Shown piece by piece: positions 35,247 through 48,011 of a DNA stretch of 64,000 bases. A model generated the notes under the pieces. The model ran no database searches. It was not told the origin of the DNA and saw only the letters and a list, made by a program, of their open reading frames with translations. Position 1 is the stretch's first letter; the number at the start of each line of letters is the position of its first letter. The stretch spans positions 9,731,001-9,795,000 of the forward strand of contig OX387197.1 of the NCBI GenBank assembly GCA_947561715.1, written 5' to 3'. The translations under genes were made by a program, and so were the position numbers. The DNA is from Ascidia mentula. Taxonomy: Eukaryota; Chordata; Ascidiacea; Phlebobranchia; Ascidiidae.

Positions 35247-37379
35247 TTACAGTCTTTCTTTTGCCACGATTTTGTAAGGAAGTGCGGTGAAGACTGTGCC
35301 GTTCGACCCCTTTTCAATGTCCAGAAGATTCCCGGGTTCAGGAAAAAATTCGAACTTTTGTATCATTGACGTCAGGAAAATGAAAAGCTCCATTTTGGCA
35401 AGTTGTTCTCCTACGCAATGCCGAGGTCCAACAGAGAAAGGTATGACGTAATTAGATTTGACGAAATAACCTTCAGCATCTAAATGACGTTCGGGTTTAA
35501 ACTTCTCCGGTTCATCCCATAAGTTGGGGTCGTTGTGAACTGCCCAGATATTCGGTGCCACCTGCGAAACAAATAATTTACAAAACAATACACGAAATAC
35601 AAGAGCTTGCAATGAAAACGATACATACTGTGGTTCCTTTTGGTATTTCATATCCAGCAATCTTAACATCTTCGGATGTGCAGTGAGGCAAACTAAAAGG
35701 CACCAATGTCCTGTATCTTTGAACTTCGTGAATAAATGCCGACGTGAAAGGCATATCGTCTTTCATTGACATTGAAGGTTTACCGCTTTCACCTGTAGTA
35801 TTTTACATTAGTTTCCCATCGTGACAAACTGTTCTTAAGTTGTATGGTCGTCCTACCAATTACTTGCATAACCTCCTTGTATATCTTGTCTTGGGCCTCA
35901 GGATGGTGAATAAGACAAAGAATCGCCCAACGCAAAGTGCTAGAAGTTGTCTCTGTTCCAGCCTCAAACAAGTCCCGGATGTAATGAAGAAGTTGCAGAT
36001 GCTATAATCAAACATAAGGTAATAGGTTACTCGTATGATCCAACATAGTTTGCAATTTGAAAAACGATTCATTCATCGGAAAATAGAAAATATATTACCG
36101 TAAATGTTTCTTTGTTTTCATCCATTTCAGCAAGAAATGCGTCAATAAAATCACGCAGTTCGTCGTTTTGAAATGTGGACTTGTGTTTTTCTACATCCTT
36201 TTCAAATTCACCTGCATACATTAACATTTAAAGCATATAAAAGCAAAGAGGAATAATGCTTATGACCGGGACTCACCGACGATGTGTTTGACGTCACTTT
36301 TCAGCTTAGCGACCATACCTGAAAATGGTGGAATGAACCGAAGCCCTGGCATGAAGGAGAGGGTTATGAAAAGGGCATTCATTTTCGGATTGTTAAACCT
36401 AAAGGACAATATTTATATTTTAATTTATCGTACATATTTAAATAACTATAAATCTGCCCATGCAAATATTAACATCGGCATGCACATCAATATACCAACC
36501 AATTATCCAATTCTTGAAGAAGTCCATTAAACCATGGATCATCGTAGTGGAATCGTCGTCCAAAGACAACACCACATATAACATTTGACACCGTGTTCGC
36601 CAAGATTCTCTAAAACAGTTTCAGACATAATTTCGACTGAACGTTCGTATTTAACGACAAGCAAGTGGTCCAACGAACCATAAATATCTTAATCAAAGCA
36701 ATCGTTGGTTCTTACTGTTATCGAAAATGGTTTTCCCTCTTGTTTTCTTAATTCTTCGTTCATGTAATCGACTTCTTCAATGACACGATCTTCCATGCTG
36801 TGTTTCCCCATTCCAAAACTGATATAACATAGAGTTGTGTAAGGTGAATCCAATTTAATATTCTGATTTATCACCAAAGTTTAAGGAGGCACATGGTAGC
36901 CTAAATACAAGACTTCTCACCCTCTCAAGGTCATGAGACCGAACTTTCTCTGGATCTTCCACTTTTTTCCATAATCGAGAAAACCCAGTCCGTGACCTTC
37001 CGTGAGTTCTTTGAAAAACACGTTGTTCGGTCTCCCAGAAAAATATTCACCAGATTTTACAAAAGCCTGTCCAGAAAAGTAAATTTCAAATATTGGCAAT
37101 AAATAAAATCTAAATTATTCAAACCTGCTGAATAGAATCGTAATCATTCAGAACAACCCAATCCTCACGTCCGAAACGGGTCGTCATGATCGGGCCGTAA
37201 GTTTTCCTCCACTTTGCGATAACTCGCTCGGGATAAGCGTCAAGATATGGGATGATCCCGACTAAGGGAAATCCCCGTGGTCCGGGTGGCATTTTCTTGG
37301 GTCTTCGGTACCAATAAAACAAGCCCAGCGCCACCACTAGGCAAACGGTAGAGTATGTGAAGTCAAAATATTCAAACAT
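35247..37379 (-). CDS. Cytochrome P450, CYP2-like (CYP-E)
   Basis: Nine exons on the minus strand: 37379-37125, 37066-36921, 36818-36716, 36609-36500, 36398-36277, 36211-36099, 36001-35857, 35792-35629 and 35561-35247. They give 490 residues. The start is the ATG of [14 protein letters not shown]. Landmarks are [12 protein letters not shown], a canonical C-helix WKIQR, I-helix [13 protein letters not shown]-helix EVQRYR, PER, and haem motif [10 protein letters not shown] (Cys at about 435). It is the first of four very similar tandem genes (E-H, spacing about 4-4.6 kb). Its intron 36002-36098 lacks the ribozyme-bearing insertion found at the matching place in F, G and H. It reads intact. Confidence 0.92.
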
Positions 37380-39814
37380 TTTTGAGGTTTCTGCACTGCT
37401 GCTATGAAAACCAAATAACACAGAATTTAACAACAACACAAATCCACCTTTAAAGCTGCTATGCCTAATATGTAGCATCGCCATGTACTATACTTAAAAC
37501 TGTGCATACTTAACAACAACTTTACCTCCAAATAAACACACTAAAGTAAACATTGTTTCGAGGCAGGAAATTCAGAAGGGGAATAGGTAATCAACAGATT
37601 GCACACACAACGTCACGCACTGTGCAAGCACAGGTACAGTCACCACGCATGCACATATATCTGTTAAAGTAATACTCAATAGCCAGCCCGAAGCATAATT
37701 ACAGCCTGCTGCGTTGTGTTTTTGGTACACTATTTCTCAGGCAAGCAGCATCAACTTTTCGTATTGACTTTGTCACACCCGGGCTTCGAGCAACTGGTTT
37801 ATATACGTTGCAACTCAGCCCGAGGTCACGAGACAAACAAGGAAAACGTGCCGCGTCTCGTCCGCAATACTATAGAGGTGTGTTGTGGGCGTCGTCATTA
37901 TACCTCATTATGTTGGTATCTGGGTTTTTTTTTTGTGTCATTTGTCTGTCATTGACCCAATTTTTTTAGAAATGTCACAAAAAATAAAAGCCATTTTGGA
38001 CACAATGTCCCAAAGGAAATTGGCTGGTAGATTATTCAAGTTGCTTACATTTTTGCAAACAAAAGTATTATGACGTAAATGACCAAAATAAATTGAAAAT
38101 GTCCTAAATTTTTGCTGGCATTTCGGTCATTTGACAGAAATTTTTTAGTGAAAAAAAAAACCCAGGTTGGTATTCTTTATCAACGGCCCTTTGTGGGACT
38201 CCCCATTTTTTTGAAAAAAACAAGAGTTTACGCTTGCCCATTTAAACAGTTATTACGTATATCCATGCATGGAAGCGCCTCGAATGCACTTTAAATAATA
38301 AACACCACAATTTTGATACAATCACGTGTTTCAATTGCAAGACTAATGTTTCCAAGCAACTCTAAGCATTGACAAGTTTCCTTTTTAAAAATCTCAATTG
38401 GATATTTAAGTAAAATTTAATTCTGTTATGAAAGCTAGATGTTATGATTTTTCATTTACCATCAGACTGTCATTCAACAGAGGTGACGTCATATCTTCCA
38501 GCGTGTAACCGACTTGTTGGAAGTGTGGCGCCACGCACGATGACGTGTGGCTGGTATGATGCAATACGAATGATCGAAACATGCACAACTGAAGTCATGC
38601 TGATGTATAAATGGTATATTTAGTCTGCTACACATAATAAGCTTAAACATATTTCCCAGTTAATTTAGCAGAAAAGACTTGAACCGTATCTCGGAAAAGC
38701 AAAAGTATTCCAAACACGCCAATTTTTGTTTGAACAATGTTTCATTTTGGGGGGTCACAAAAAAACGTAAAGTCCCGAAAAAGTCACAGATTTGTTTCCA
38801 AAATACGATGTAATGAAGAAGTCGGAATATGCTTGTGTGTTATCGACCGCAGTTCTGGTTTGTCGAATTAACACTGATATTCAGTAGTTAGTAGTTTGCC
38901 TTTCTTTATTAGTATTGCCATACTTGCGCTACAACCTTGTGCGGGTAATGACAGAACACAATTCCATTTAAACTTCTTTCATATTATGAAAAACATCTAT
39001 AGACGTTAAAAAAAAACGGTTACATAGATAGGTCCTCTATCTCCACCACACGGATATTATTAAAAACTATAGCTGCATCACGTCGATTTTTTTGAAATAT
39101 TGCTTTAGCTCTACCATGCGGATGTTATTAAAAATAATCCATTAGCTCCATCACGCGGGTGTTATTTAAAATAGCCACCTTTTAATATTTGGCGCCTTGC
39201 AGTGAGCTGTAAGTTTATTCTGAAAGCTTCTCTAACACACCGAGCAACTCTGTGACCATTATGCAATTTCCTTCAATTCCAATAAACTTCCGCCTTTTCT
39301 GAAGGGATGGATTTAGGTTATTTATGTGCACTCGATTAGAGAATGAACATTACGGCTCACAGTTTCAAAAAAACATCTTGTTCGTGGCTTTCTGTACCGT
39401 TTCGACTTATTTACACTACTATATATACTTATAGATCAATGTGAGGAAAATCTATATGTAATACGTCTGTATTGCCACTGTGCAATAACAGTTCCACTTT
39501 TCTCTGAACGAAAGCAACAATGTTACAAAAACATACTGCTGGTCGTTTGTTTTTACAAAAGATCAAGCCACACAACTCTTTTCACAAGGTTAATATATAC
39601 ACGCGGTAGGTGACGATCGGGAGTCGGTTAACCGCATCGTACAAGATGTAAATGGTCTCCTCGTACAGGGCATTTATATTTAAAAATTCCTAATGTAAGT
39701 GTCAAAAACATGAATAGATGAATGTACACAAGTTACGCAACAAACGCTTTATGCATTGAGGGTTTACATTTGGTTAACCCACATCACAAGCAGGAATATA
39801 TAAATCTGAAAATA
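37380..39814. other. Intergenic between CYP-E and CYP-F
   Basis: The part next to 37380 is the CYP-E promoter and resembles the upstream region of CYP-F. Stretches near 38480-38600 resemble 46970-47090, and 39565-39814 is nearly identical to 47760-48011 upstream of the CYP-H stop. These are traces of repeated segmental duplication. No gene is seen. Confidence 0.5.
39035..39180. repeat. Imperfect direct repeats (CTCCATCACGCGG type)
   Basis: Three diverged copies of a roughly 45-bp stretch based on TAGCTCCATCACGCGG followed by TGTTATTAAAAATA. A single related copy occurs near 43115 in the next duplicated unit. No function is apparent. Confidence 0.5.
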
Positions 39815-42098
39815 TTACAGTCTTTCTTTTGCCACGATTTTATAAGGAAGAGTGGTGAAGACTGTGCCGTTCGACCCCATTTCAATTTCAGGAAGATTCC
39901 CAGGTTCTGGAAGAATTTCGAACTTTTGAATCATTGAGGTCAGGAAAATGAAAAGCTCCATTTTGGCAAGTTGCTCTCCTACACAATGCCGAGGTCCAAC
40001 AGAGAAAGGTATGACGTAATTAGATTGGACGAAACAACCTTCAGCATCCAAATGACGTTCGGGTTTGAATTTCTTTGGTTCATCCCATAAGTTGGGGTCG
40101 TTGTGAACTGCCCAGATATTCGGTGCCACCTGCGGAAGAAATCATTTACAAAACAATAGTCGAAATTCAAGAGCTTGCAATGAAAACGATACATACTGTG
40201 GTTCCTTTTGGTATTTCATATCCAGCAATCTTAACATCTTCGGATGTGCAGTGAGGTAAACTAAAAGGCACCAATGTCCTGTATCTTTGAACTTCGTGAA
40301 TAAATGCCGACGTGAAAGGCATATCGTCTTTCATTGACATTGAAGGTTTGCCGCCTTCACCTGTAGTATTTTACATTAGTTTCTCATCGTTACAAACTAT
40401 TCTTAAGTTGTATGTTCGTCCTACCAATTACTTGCACAACCTCCTTGTATATCTTGTCTTGGGTGTCCGGATGGTGAATCAGACAAAGAATCGCCCAACG
40501 CAAAGTGCTGGAAGTTGTCTCTGTTCCAGCCCCAAACAAGTCCCGGATGTATTGGAGAAGTTGTAGATGCTGCAGCAGATTAAAAGAAAATACAAAAAAT
40601 AGTTAAGCGAAGGGACCTGTAAGGTCTCATCAGTGCAGCTGCTGACTGTGGAGCCAGCTTTTACATTTGCACTCACACAGATTTTCGATTTGTGGTACCT
40701 TTCGAGACGTTACAGGTGGAAACAGTGTGTACACTTTGTCTGCAGCTCTTTATGATTATTATGGCTCATTTTGCGGAAAATTAAAAAGATATTACCGTAA
40801 ATGTTTCTTTGTTTTCATCCATTTCAGCTAGATATGCGTCAATAAAATCACGTAGTTCGTCTTTCTGGAATGTGGACTTGTGTTTTTCTACTTCCTTTTC
40901 AAATTCACCTGCATGTAATCACACAAAAGGCATTTTATTGCTTACTGACTAGTAATACTGAACTTACCGATTATGAGTTTGACGTCACTTTTCAGCTCTG
41001 CGACTATACCTGAAAATGGCGGAATGAACCGAAGCCAAGGCACGAAGGTGAGGGTTATGAAAAGGGCATTCATTCTCGGATTGTTAAACCTTAAAGAAAG
41101 GATGTTTTTCTTACACATTTGAAAACAGGATTGAAATATTTGCAGAAAAATTAACATTGGCATGCACACCAATATACCAACCACTTATCCAATTCTTGAA
41201 GAAGGTCGTTAAACCAAGGGTCGTCGTAGTGGAATCTTCGTCCAAACACAACCCCACATATCACATTTGACACAGTGTTTGCCAAGATTCTCTGATAGAA
41301 ATTAAGCAGTGTTCGATGAAATTTCGACAAAAATTTTTCGGCAAGCAATTTATCAAAAGTAGTTTGTTTTCAAAGCAATCGTTGGCTCTTACTGTCATCG
41401 AAAATGGTTTTCCCTGTTGTTTTCTTATCTCTCCGTTCATGTAATCGACTTCTTCAATGACACGATCTTCCATGCTGTGTTTTCCCATTCCAAAACTGAT
41501 ATAACATAGAGTTGCTTAACCTTTGAATTTTGTAATATTTAGAGCTTTAAATCTTCACAGTATCCAAAATTTCATGCAATTAAAAAAATTTTCTCGAAGA
41601 TTGAGTCACGAGATATTATTTAGGTTTGAAAAATTCTCACCCTCTCAACGTCATGAGACCAAACTTTCTCTGTATCTTCCACTTTTTTCCATAATCGAGC
41701 AAGGCCAGTCCGTTACCAGCGGAGAGGTGGTGAAAAACCGCAATGTTCGGTCTCCCAGAGAAAGAATCACCAGATTTTACAAGGGCCTGTCCAGACAAAG
41801 TAAATTTCAAATAAACGCAAAACAAAATCTTAATTATTCAAACCTGCTGAATATAATCGTAATCATTTAGAACAACCCAATCCTCACGTCCGAAACGGGT
41901 CGTCATGATCGGGCCGTAAGTTTTCCTCCACTTTGCGATAACTCGCTCGGGATAAGCGTCAAGATATGGGATGATCCCCACTAAGGGGAATCCCCTTGGA
42001 CCGGGTGGCATTTTCTCGGGTCTTCGGTACCAATAGAACAAACCCAGCGCCATCACAAGGCAAACGATAGAGTATGTGAAGTCAAAATATTGAAACAT
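39815..42098 (-). CDS. Cytochrome P450, CYP2-like (CYP-F)
   Basis: Nine exons on the minus strand: 42098-41844, 41786-41641, 41495-41393, 41291-41182, 41089-40968, 40908-40796, 40569-40425, 40360-40197 and 40129-39815. They give 490 residues with the same exon lengths as CYP-E. The start is the ATG of [14 protein letters not shown]. Motifs are [13 protein letters not shown]-helix WKIQR, I-helix [13 protein letters not shown]-helix EVQRYR, PER and haem [10 protein letters not shown]. Exons 2-9 and their introns are nearly identical to CYP-H. The intron 40570-40795 holds a broken ribozyme repeat. It reads intact. Confidence 0.92.
40614..40747. ncRNA. Rearranged hammerhead ribozyme repeat in a CYP-F intron
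   Basis: The minus strand at 40640-40614 carries the first half of a hammerhead (AGCTGCA, CTGATGA, GACCT-TAC-AGGTC). The plus strand near 40729-40747 carries a second half (GAAACA ... TGTC, TGCAGCT). The two halves face in opposite directions about 90 bp apart, so no single strand forms a complete core. It is a relic of an inverted or recombined pair of copies. Confidence 0.65.
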
Positions 42099-43766
42099 TT
42101 TTTTGAGGATTCTGCACTGCTGCTTTAAAAAACAAACAACACAGAAGTTGACAAAAACACAAATCCACCTTGAAAGCTGCTAAGCCTTATATGCAGCATC
42201 GCCATGCACTATACTGACGTGCATGTGTTGCACATTCAACACTATGCAAACTTTAACAACAACTTTGCAAGTCATAGCACACTAAATTAAAAATACTTTC
42301 CAGGCCGGAACTTCAGAAGGGGGATAGGAAATTAACAGAGCGCACACACAACGTCACGCACTAAACAAGCACAGGCACAGGCACAGGCACAGGCACAGTC
42401 ACCACGCATGCACATATATAGTTGTCAAAGTAGTAATTAATAGTCTGGCCCGAAGCATTATTTCAGTCTGCTGCGTTGTTAGTGTTTTCAGTGCAAGATT
42501 TCTCAAGCAAGCAGAATTCAACAATACTGAGTTACACTCGGGCTTCGGGCAGTCGGTTTTGTGCGTTGCCCCTTAGACCGAGGTCACGTGACAAACAAGG
42601 TTTGGGTCTTTGTTTGCGGCCAATCTGTTCGTAAATACCTACATCAAAGTGTATTGTTTGGCATTTTCTGCCACACCCATGCGCTTGGCGTAATAAACTT
42701 CAGGAATTGTAATCTAGATACATTTACAAAGTTTGGGACATGTTAGTTCTGTAAATTCGCTACGGTCTATACAAACACTAAAGCCATTCATTAATAACTT
42801 TTAATAAATCAAGAACATCTTTTGGTTACCCAAAGTGAATGATTTAGAAGATAGAATGACAAGTTTATCAAGACACTGACATATTTTGTTGAATTACACA
42901 TTCATGCACGGAGAGTGTGTTTGTGGATAGTGTATCTTTTTATTTCTGTGTGACAAAAAATAGGATTCCGCAATGTTTACTGAACTACCTCTAGGGTTCC
43001 ATGCGGCCAAAAACGTGAAGGGCCCTGATTTGAAATAATCTTCCAGCTCAATGAATCGAATGTTGTACAAAATGGAACTCAAGCTAAAACAGGTTGATGT
43101 TATTCAAAATAAATCTTCAGCTCCATCACGGGGGTGTTATTTATCATAGACCACTTTTTTCAATATCATCCCCTTTACATGAATTTGGTGCGTTACAGTG
43201 ATGAAGCTACACTAACACACCGAGCAACTCTGTGATCATCAGGCAATTTCTTTCAATTCCAATAAAATCCCGTCTTTTCTGAAAGGATAGATTTAGGTTA
43301 TTTATGTGCACTCGAATCGAGTATGAACATCACGACACACTTTTTCAGACAAACATCTTGTTCATGGCTTTCTGTACCGTTTCGACCTTATTTTCAGTAT
43401 CAATGTGAGGAAAATCTATTTGTAATAGGTCATTTTTCTCTGAACAAAAGTAACAATGTCACGGAATAATACTGTTTTGTCGTTTATTTGTACAAAAGAT
43501 CAAGTCACAAACCTCCTTTCACAAGGGGTAATATATATACACGCGGGAGGTGCCTATCGGAAGCCGGGTAACCGCATCATACAAGATGTTTATGTTTACC
43601 AAAATGGTCTCCTCGTACAGTGCATTTATATTTAAAAATTCCTAATGTAAGTGTCAAAAACATGAATAGATGAATGTACACAAGTTACGCAACAAACGCT
43701 TTATGCATTGAGGGTTTACATTTGGTTAACACACATCACAAGCAGGAATATATAAATCTGAAAATA
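42099..43766. other. Intergenic between CYP-F and CYP-G
   Basis: CYP-F promoter side and CYP-G 3' UTR side. Much of it is a diverged copy of the equivalent interval beyond CYP-E. No gene is seen. A hexanucleotide microsatellite is listed separately. Confidence 0.5.
42369..42398. repeat. GCACAG hexanucleotide microsatellite
   Basis: About five tandem GCACAG units, roughly 270 bp upstream of the CYP-F start codon. The equivalent position upstream of CYP-E (about 37625) has one unit, so the expansion is young. Confidence 0.8.
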
Positions 43767-46004
43767 TTACAGTCTTTCTTTTGCCACGATTTTGTAAGGA
43801 AGAGTGGTGAAAACTGTGCCGTTCGATCCCTTTTCAATTTCAGGAAGATTCCCAGGTTCTGGAAGAATTTCGAACTTTTGAATCATTGAGGTCAGGAAAA
43901 TGAAAAGCTCCATTTTGGCAAGTTGCTCTCCTACACAATGCCGAGGTCCAACAGAGAAAGGTATGACGTAATTAGATTTGACGAAACAACCTTCAGCATC
44001 TAAATGGCGTTCGGGTTTAAACTTCTCCGGTTCATCCCATAAGTTGGGGTCGTTGTGAACTGCCCAAATATTCGGTGCCACCTGCGGAACAAAGTATTTA
44101 CAAAACAATAGACGAAATACAAGAGCTTGCAATGAAAACGATACATACTGTGGTTCCTTTTGGTATTTCATATCCAGCAATCTTAACATCTTCAGATGTG
44201 CAGTGAGGTAAACTAAAAGGCGCCAATGTCCTGTATCTTTGAACTTCATGAATAAATGCCGACGTGAAAGGCATATCGTCTTTCATTGACATTGAAGGTT
44301 TGCCGCTTTCACCTATTACATTTTATATTAGTTTATCATTTTGACAAACTATTCTTAAATTATATGTTCGTCCTACCAATTACTTGCACAACCTCCTTGT
44401 ATATCTTGTCTTGAGTCTCAGGATAGTGAATAAGACAAAGAATCGCCCAACGCAAAGTGCTGGACGTTGTCTCTGTTCCAGCCTCAAACAAATCCCGGAT
44501 GTAATGAAGAAGTTGCAGATGCTTTAACCAAACATAAGGTATTAGGTTACTCGTATGATCTAGCATAGTTTGCAATTTGCTATAGACAGGCTGTACACAC
44601 TGTTTCGACCAACATAAGGTCTCATCAGTATAGCTGTCTATGAAGCTCTCTATGTTTATTATGGCTGTTTTTGCGGAAAATTTTAAATATATTACCGTAA
44701 ATGTTTCTTTGTTTTTGTCCATTTCAGCTAGATATGCGTCAATAAAATCACGCAGTTCGTCTTTTTGAAATGTGGACTTGTGCGTTTCTACATCCTTTTC
44801 AAATTCACCTGCATATAACTACATTTCAAGCAAACGGCCTTTTATTGCCTACTAACGAGTAATACTGAACTTACCGATTATGAGTTTGACGTCACTTTTC
44901 AGCTGGGCGACTATACCTGAAAATGGCGGAATGAACCGAAGCCACGGCATGAAGGAGAGGGTTATGAAAAGAGCATTCATTCTCGGATTGTTAAACCTTA
45001 AAAAAATTGTTTTTCTTACACATTTGAAAACACGATTGAAATATGTGCAAAAAAATAACATCGCCATGCACGCCAATATACCAACCACTTATCCAATTCT
45101 TGAAGAAGGTCGTTAAACCAAGGGTCGTCGTAGTGGAATCTTCGTCCAAACACAACCCCACATATCACATTTGACACAGTGTTTGCCAAGATTCTCTGAT
45201 AGAAGTTAAACAGTGTTCGATAAAATTTCGACCAAAATTCTTCGGCAAGCAATTTATCAAAAAGTAGTTTGTTTTCAAAGTAATCGTTGGCTCTTACTGT
45301 CATCGAAAATGGTTTTCCCTGTTGTTTTCTTATCTCTTCGTTCATGTAATCGACTTCTTCAATGACACGATCTTCCATGCTGTGTTTCCCCATTCCAAAA
45401 CTGATAAAACATAGAGTTGCTTAATCTTTGAATTTTGTAATATTTAGAGCTTTAAATCTTCACAGTATCCAAAATTTCATGCAATTGAACAATTTTTCTT
45501 GAAGATTGAATCACGAGATATTATTTTAGGTTTGAAAAATTCTCACCCTCTCAACGTCATGAGACCAAACTTTCTCTGTATCTTCCACTTTTTTCCATAA
45601 TCGAGAAAGGCCAGTCCGTTACCAGCGGAGAGGTCGTGAAGAACCGCAATGTTCGGTCTCCCAGAGAAAGAATCACCAGATTTTACAAGGGCCTGTCCAT
45701 ACAAAGTACATGTAAAATAAACTCCAAACAAAATCTAACTTATTCAAACCTGCTGAATAGAATCGTAATCATTCAGAACAACCCAATCCTCACGTCCGAA
45801 ACGGGTCGTCATGATCGGGCCGTAAGTTTTCCTCCACTTTGCGATAACTCGCTCGGGATAAGCGCCAAGATATGGGATGATCCCGACTAAGGGGAATCCC
45901 CTTGGACCGGGTGGCATTTTCTTGGGTCTTCGGTACCAATAGAACAAGCCCAGCGCCACCACCAGGCAAACGGTAGTGTTTGTAAAGTTTAAACAGTCAA
46001 TCAT
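43767..46004 (-). CDS. Cytochrome P450, CYP2-like (CYP-G)
   Basis: Nine exons on the minus strand: 46004-45750, 45692-45547, 45400-45298, 45195-45086, 44996-44875, 44808-44696, 44521-44377, 44312-44149 and 44081-43767. They give 490 residues. The start is the ATG of MIDCLNFTNTTVCL. Motifs are [13 protein letters not shown]-helix WKIQR, I-helix [13 protein letters not shown]-helix EVQRYR, PER and haem [10 protein letters not shown]. Its N-terminal leader differs from E and F and resembles CYP-H. The intron 44522-44695 contains a complete hammerhead ribozyme on the gene's own strand. It reads intact. Confidence 0.92.
44579..44634 (-). ncRNA. Hammerhead ribozyme in a CYP-G intron, complete core
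   Basis: Read on the minus strand, which is also the CYP-G sense strand: stem I GCTATA, core CTGATGA, stem II GACC-TTATGTT-GGTC, core GAA, stem III ACAG ... CTGT, cleavage base C in GTC, closing strand TATAGC. All stems pair. Stem I differs from the 23436-23488 copy (AGCTGCA/TGCAGCT) on both sides at once, which is covariation that supports the fold. If active, it would cut the CYP-G pre-mRNA within the intron between exons 6 and 7. Confidence 0.82.
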
Positions 46005-47378
46005 CTTTTTAACGTTAGTGTACTGTGGATGCAACCAGTGTTGTTAAAACAACAGAACTCGATTTTTCAAGCGCAAAGCTGCTAAAACATTTATTGTGAA
46101 ACATCATAATGTATATGAACACAGTATACCAACAAGTATTGGTTGCATAGATGTTTGATAAGTTTTATTAGTTAACACGTCGCATACTTAAAGAGGCCTT
46201 TTCCCTACATAAACCATGCAGTCCACTCTAGTTAATACGTAAATACAGCGCTTCTGATCAGAAAACCAGACAGAGTAGGCTGGTAGACAGGGTGTACACC
46301 CAACGTAGCACGCTGAACAAACACAGGCGTTTGTCAACCAAGAATATGTCAAAATATATTTAGTAATGCTTGCTTGACTGACTGAACTATAAACTATTAG
46401 CCTGTTGGACTCTGATGATATTAGCCTGTTCGCTTTCAACACAAGATTTCTCAAGCAAGCAGCATTTAACATTCCGCAACGACTTTGTCACAACAATACT
46501 TTGTCACACTCAGTCTTCGAGCATCAGGTTTTATGCTTCGCGGCACAGCCCGAAGTCACGGGACAAACACGGGAAACGTGCCGCGTCTCGTCCGCAAAAC
46601 AAGAGGCGTGTTGTGGGCGTCGTCATTATCGATGGCTTTTTGAAGGACTGTCTGATTCAAAAACCAAAATGCCTAGGTTTGCTCCATCAACCAGTTGTCA
46701 AATATTCGACCATGAATGTAAATTGAAACTTACCACAATTTTGACAAAAATAATTCGTTTAATTGCATGACATTTGTATTGAAACTTCTCCCGGTATAGC
46801 TAAATTTAGAATATGCACAGAAGGTAAAATACTATTACACCGTGTCACAAAATTTTCGCTAAACTGGATTCACATATAAGTCTGTGTAGAATAGAAATCT
46901 GTGCGAAGTGACCCGGTGTAATAATATCTTCAGCACAGAAGAATAATGAGCATGTGATTTCTATTCTTTATCAGTGACGTCACATCTTCCAGCGTGTAAC
47001 CGACTGGCCCCATGGCGATCACGAGGGTGGCGTCGCGCATAATCACATAGCGCGAATGATGCAATACGGGCGAAGATATACTGTTAACATCGTGCTTTAT
47101 GTCAATATTTTTATGCAAAAGCTATTAGTAATATTTCACACATGATGAAAAGAAATGTCGACAACATCTATAATAAGGGAACAGTTGAAGTATACCCACA
47201 TTTACATTTTACACAAAAATGTTTTGTTGAAAAACTTTTACTAAGCAAGACAAAATGGATGCAAGGCCTTTCCTAGCGCACAAAAGCAACAAAAATCTTA
47301 CCGCGAAAATCAATCGAATATGCCTCTGAATTCAACATAAATCGAAAGGAACAAGCTAATATTTGTTGTTTTATTAGT
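46005..47378. other. Upstream region of CYP-G and intergenic
   Basis: The first roughly 750 bp (CYP-G promoter side) are closely repeated upstream of CYP-H at about 50297-51040. No gene is seen. Open frames here are shared by both copies but show no domain. Confidence 0.5.
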
Positions 47379-47687
47379 TTATTGCCTTTCTTGCGCCACA
47401 ATTTTATAGGGATATGGAGTGAAGACATTTCCGTTTGAACCGTTCTCAATTTCAGGAAGATTTCCAGGTTCTGGAAGAAATTCGAACTTTTGAACCATTT
47501 TACCACGACAGAAAATTTCGAGGATAAAAAATCATTTGATTACCAATTTCTTGAATAATTTCGTTGTATATTTTTTCCTGTGTTTCTGGATATGAACAAG
47601 ACAAAGAATGGCCCAACGCAAATAACTCGACGTTGTTTCTGTGCCGGCCACAAACAAATCTCGTATGTAGTAAAGTAGCTGCATTAA
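47379..47687 (-). pseudogene. Truncated P450 pseudogene (exon 7 joined to half of exon 9)
   Basis: On the minus strand, exon-7-like sequence ([27 protein letters not shown]) is followed, after a few dozen bases, by only the C-terminal half of an exon 9 ([19 protein letters not shown] ... VAQERQ). The rest of exon 7 carries a 1-bp frameshift (SYPETQEK in a shifted frame). Exon 8 and the haem-binding half of exon 9 are missing, so it cannot make a P450. It resembles the E-I group and lies between CYP-G and CYP-H. Confidence 0.85.
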
Positions 47688-48011
47688 CTGAAAAGAAAAA
47701 CATCTACGATGCAATGCATCTGTATCGAGCAAGATAAACATGAGGAGTTATACTGTGAAAAGAACAAACCACAAAACTCTTTTCACAAGGGTAATATATA
47801 CACGCGGTAGGTGACGATCGAGAGTCGGTTAACCGCATCGTACAAGATGTAAATGGTCTCCTCGTACAGGGCATTTATATTGAAAAATTCCTAATGTAAG
47901 TGTCAAAAACTTAGATGAATGTGCACAAGTTCCGCAACAAACGCTTTATGCATTGAGGTTTTACATTTGGTTAACGCACATCACAACCAGGAATATATAA
48001 ATCTGAAAATA

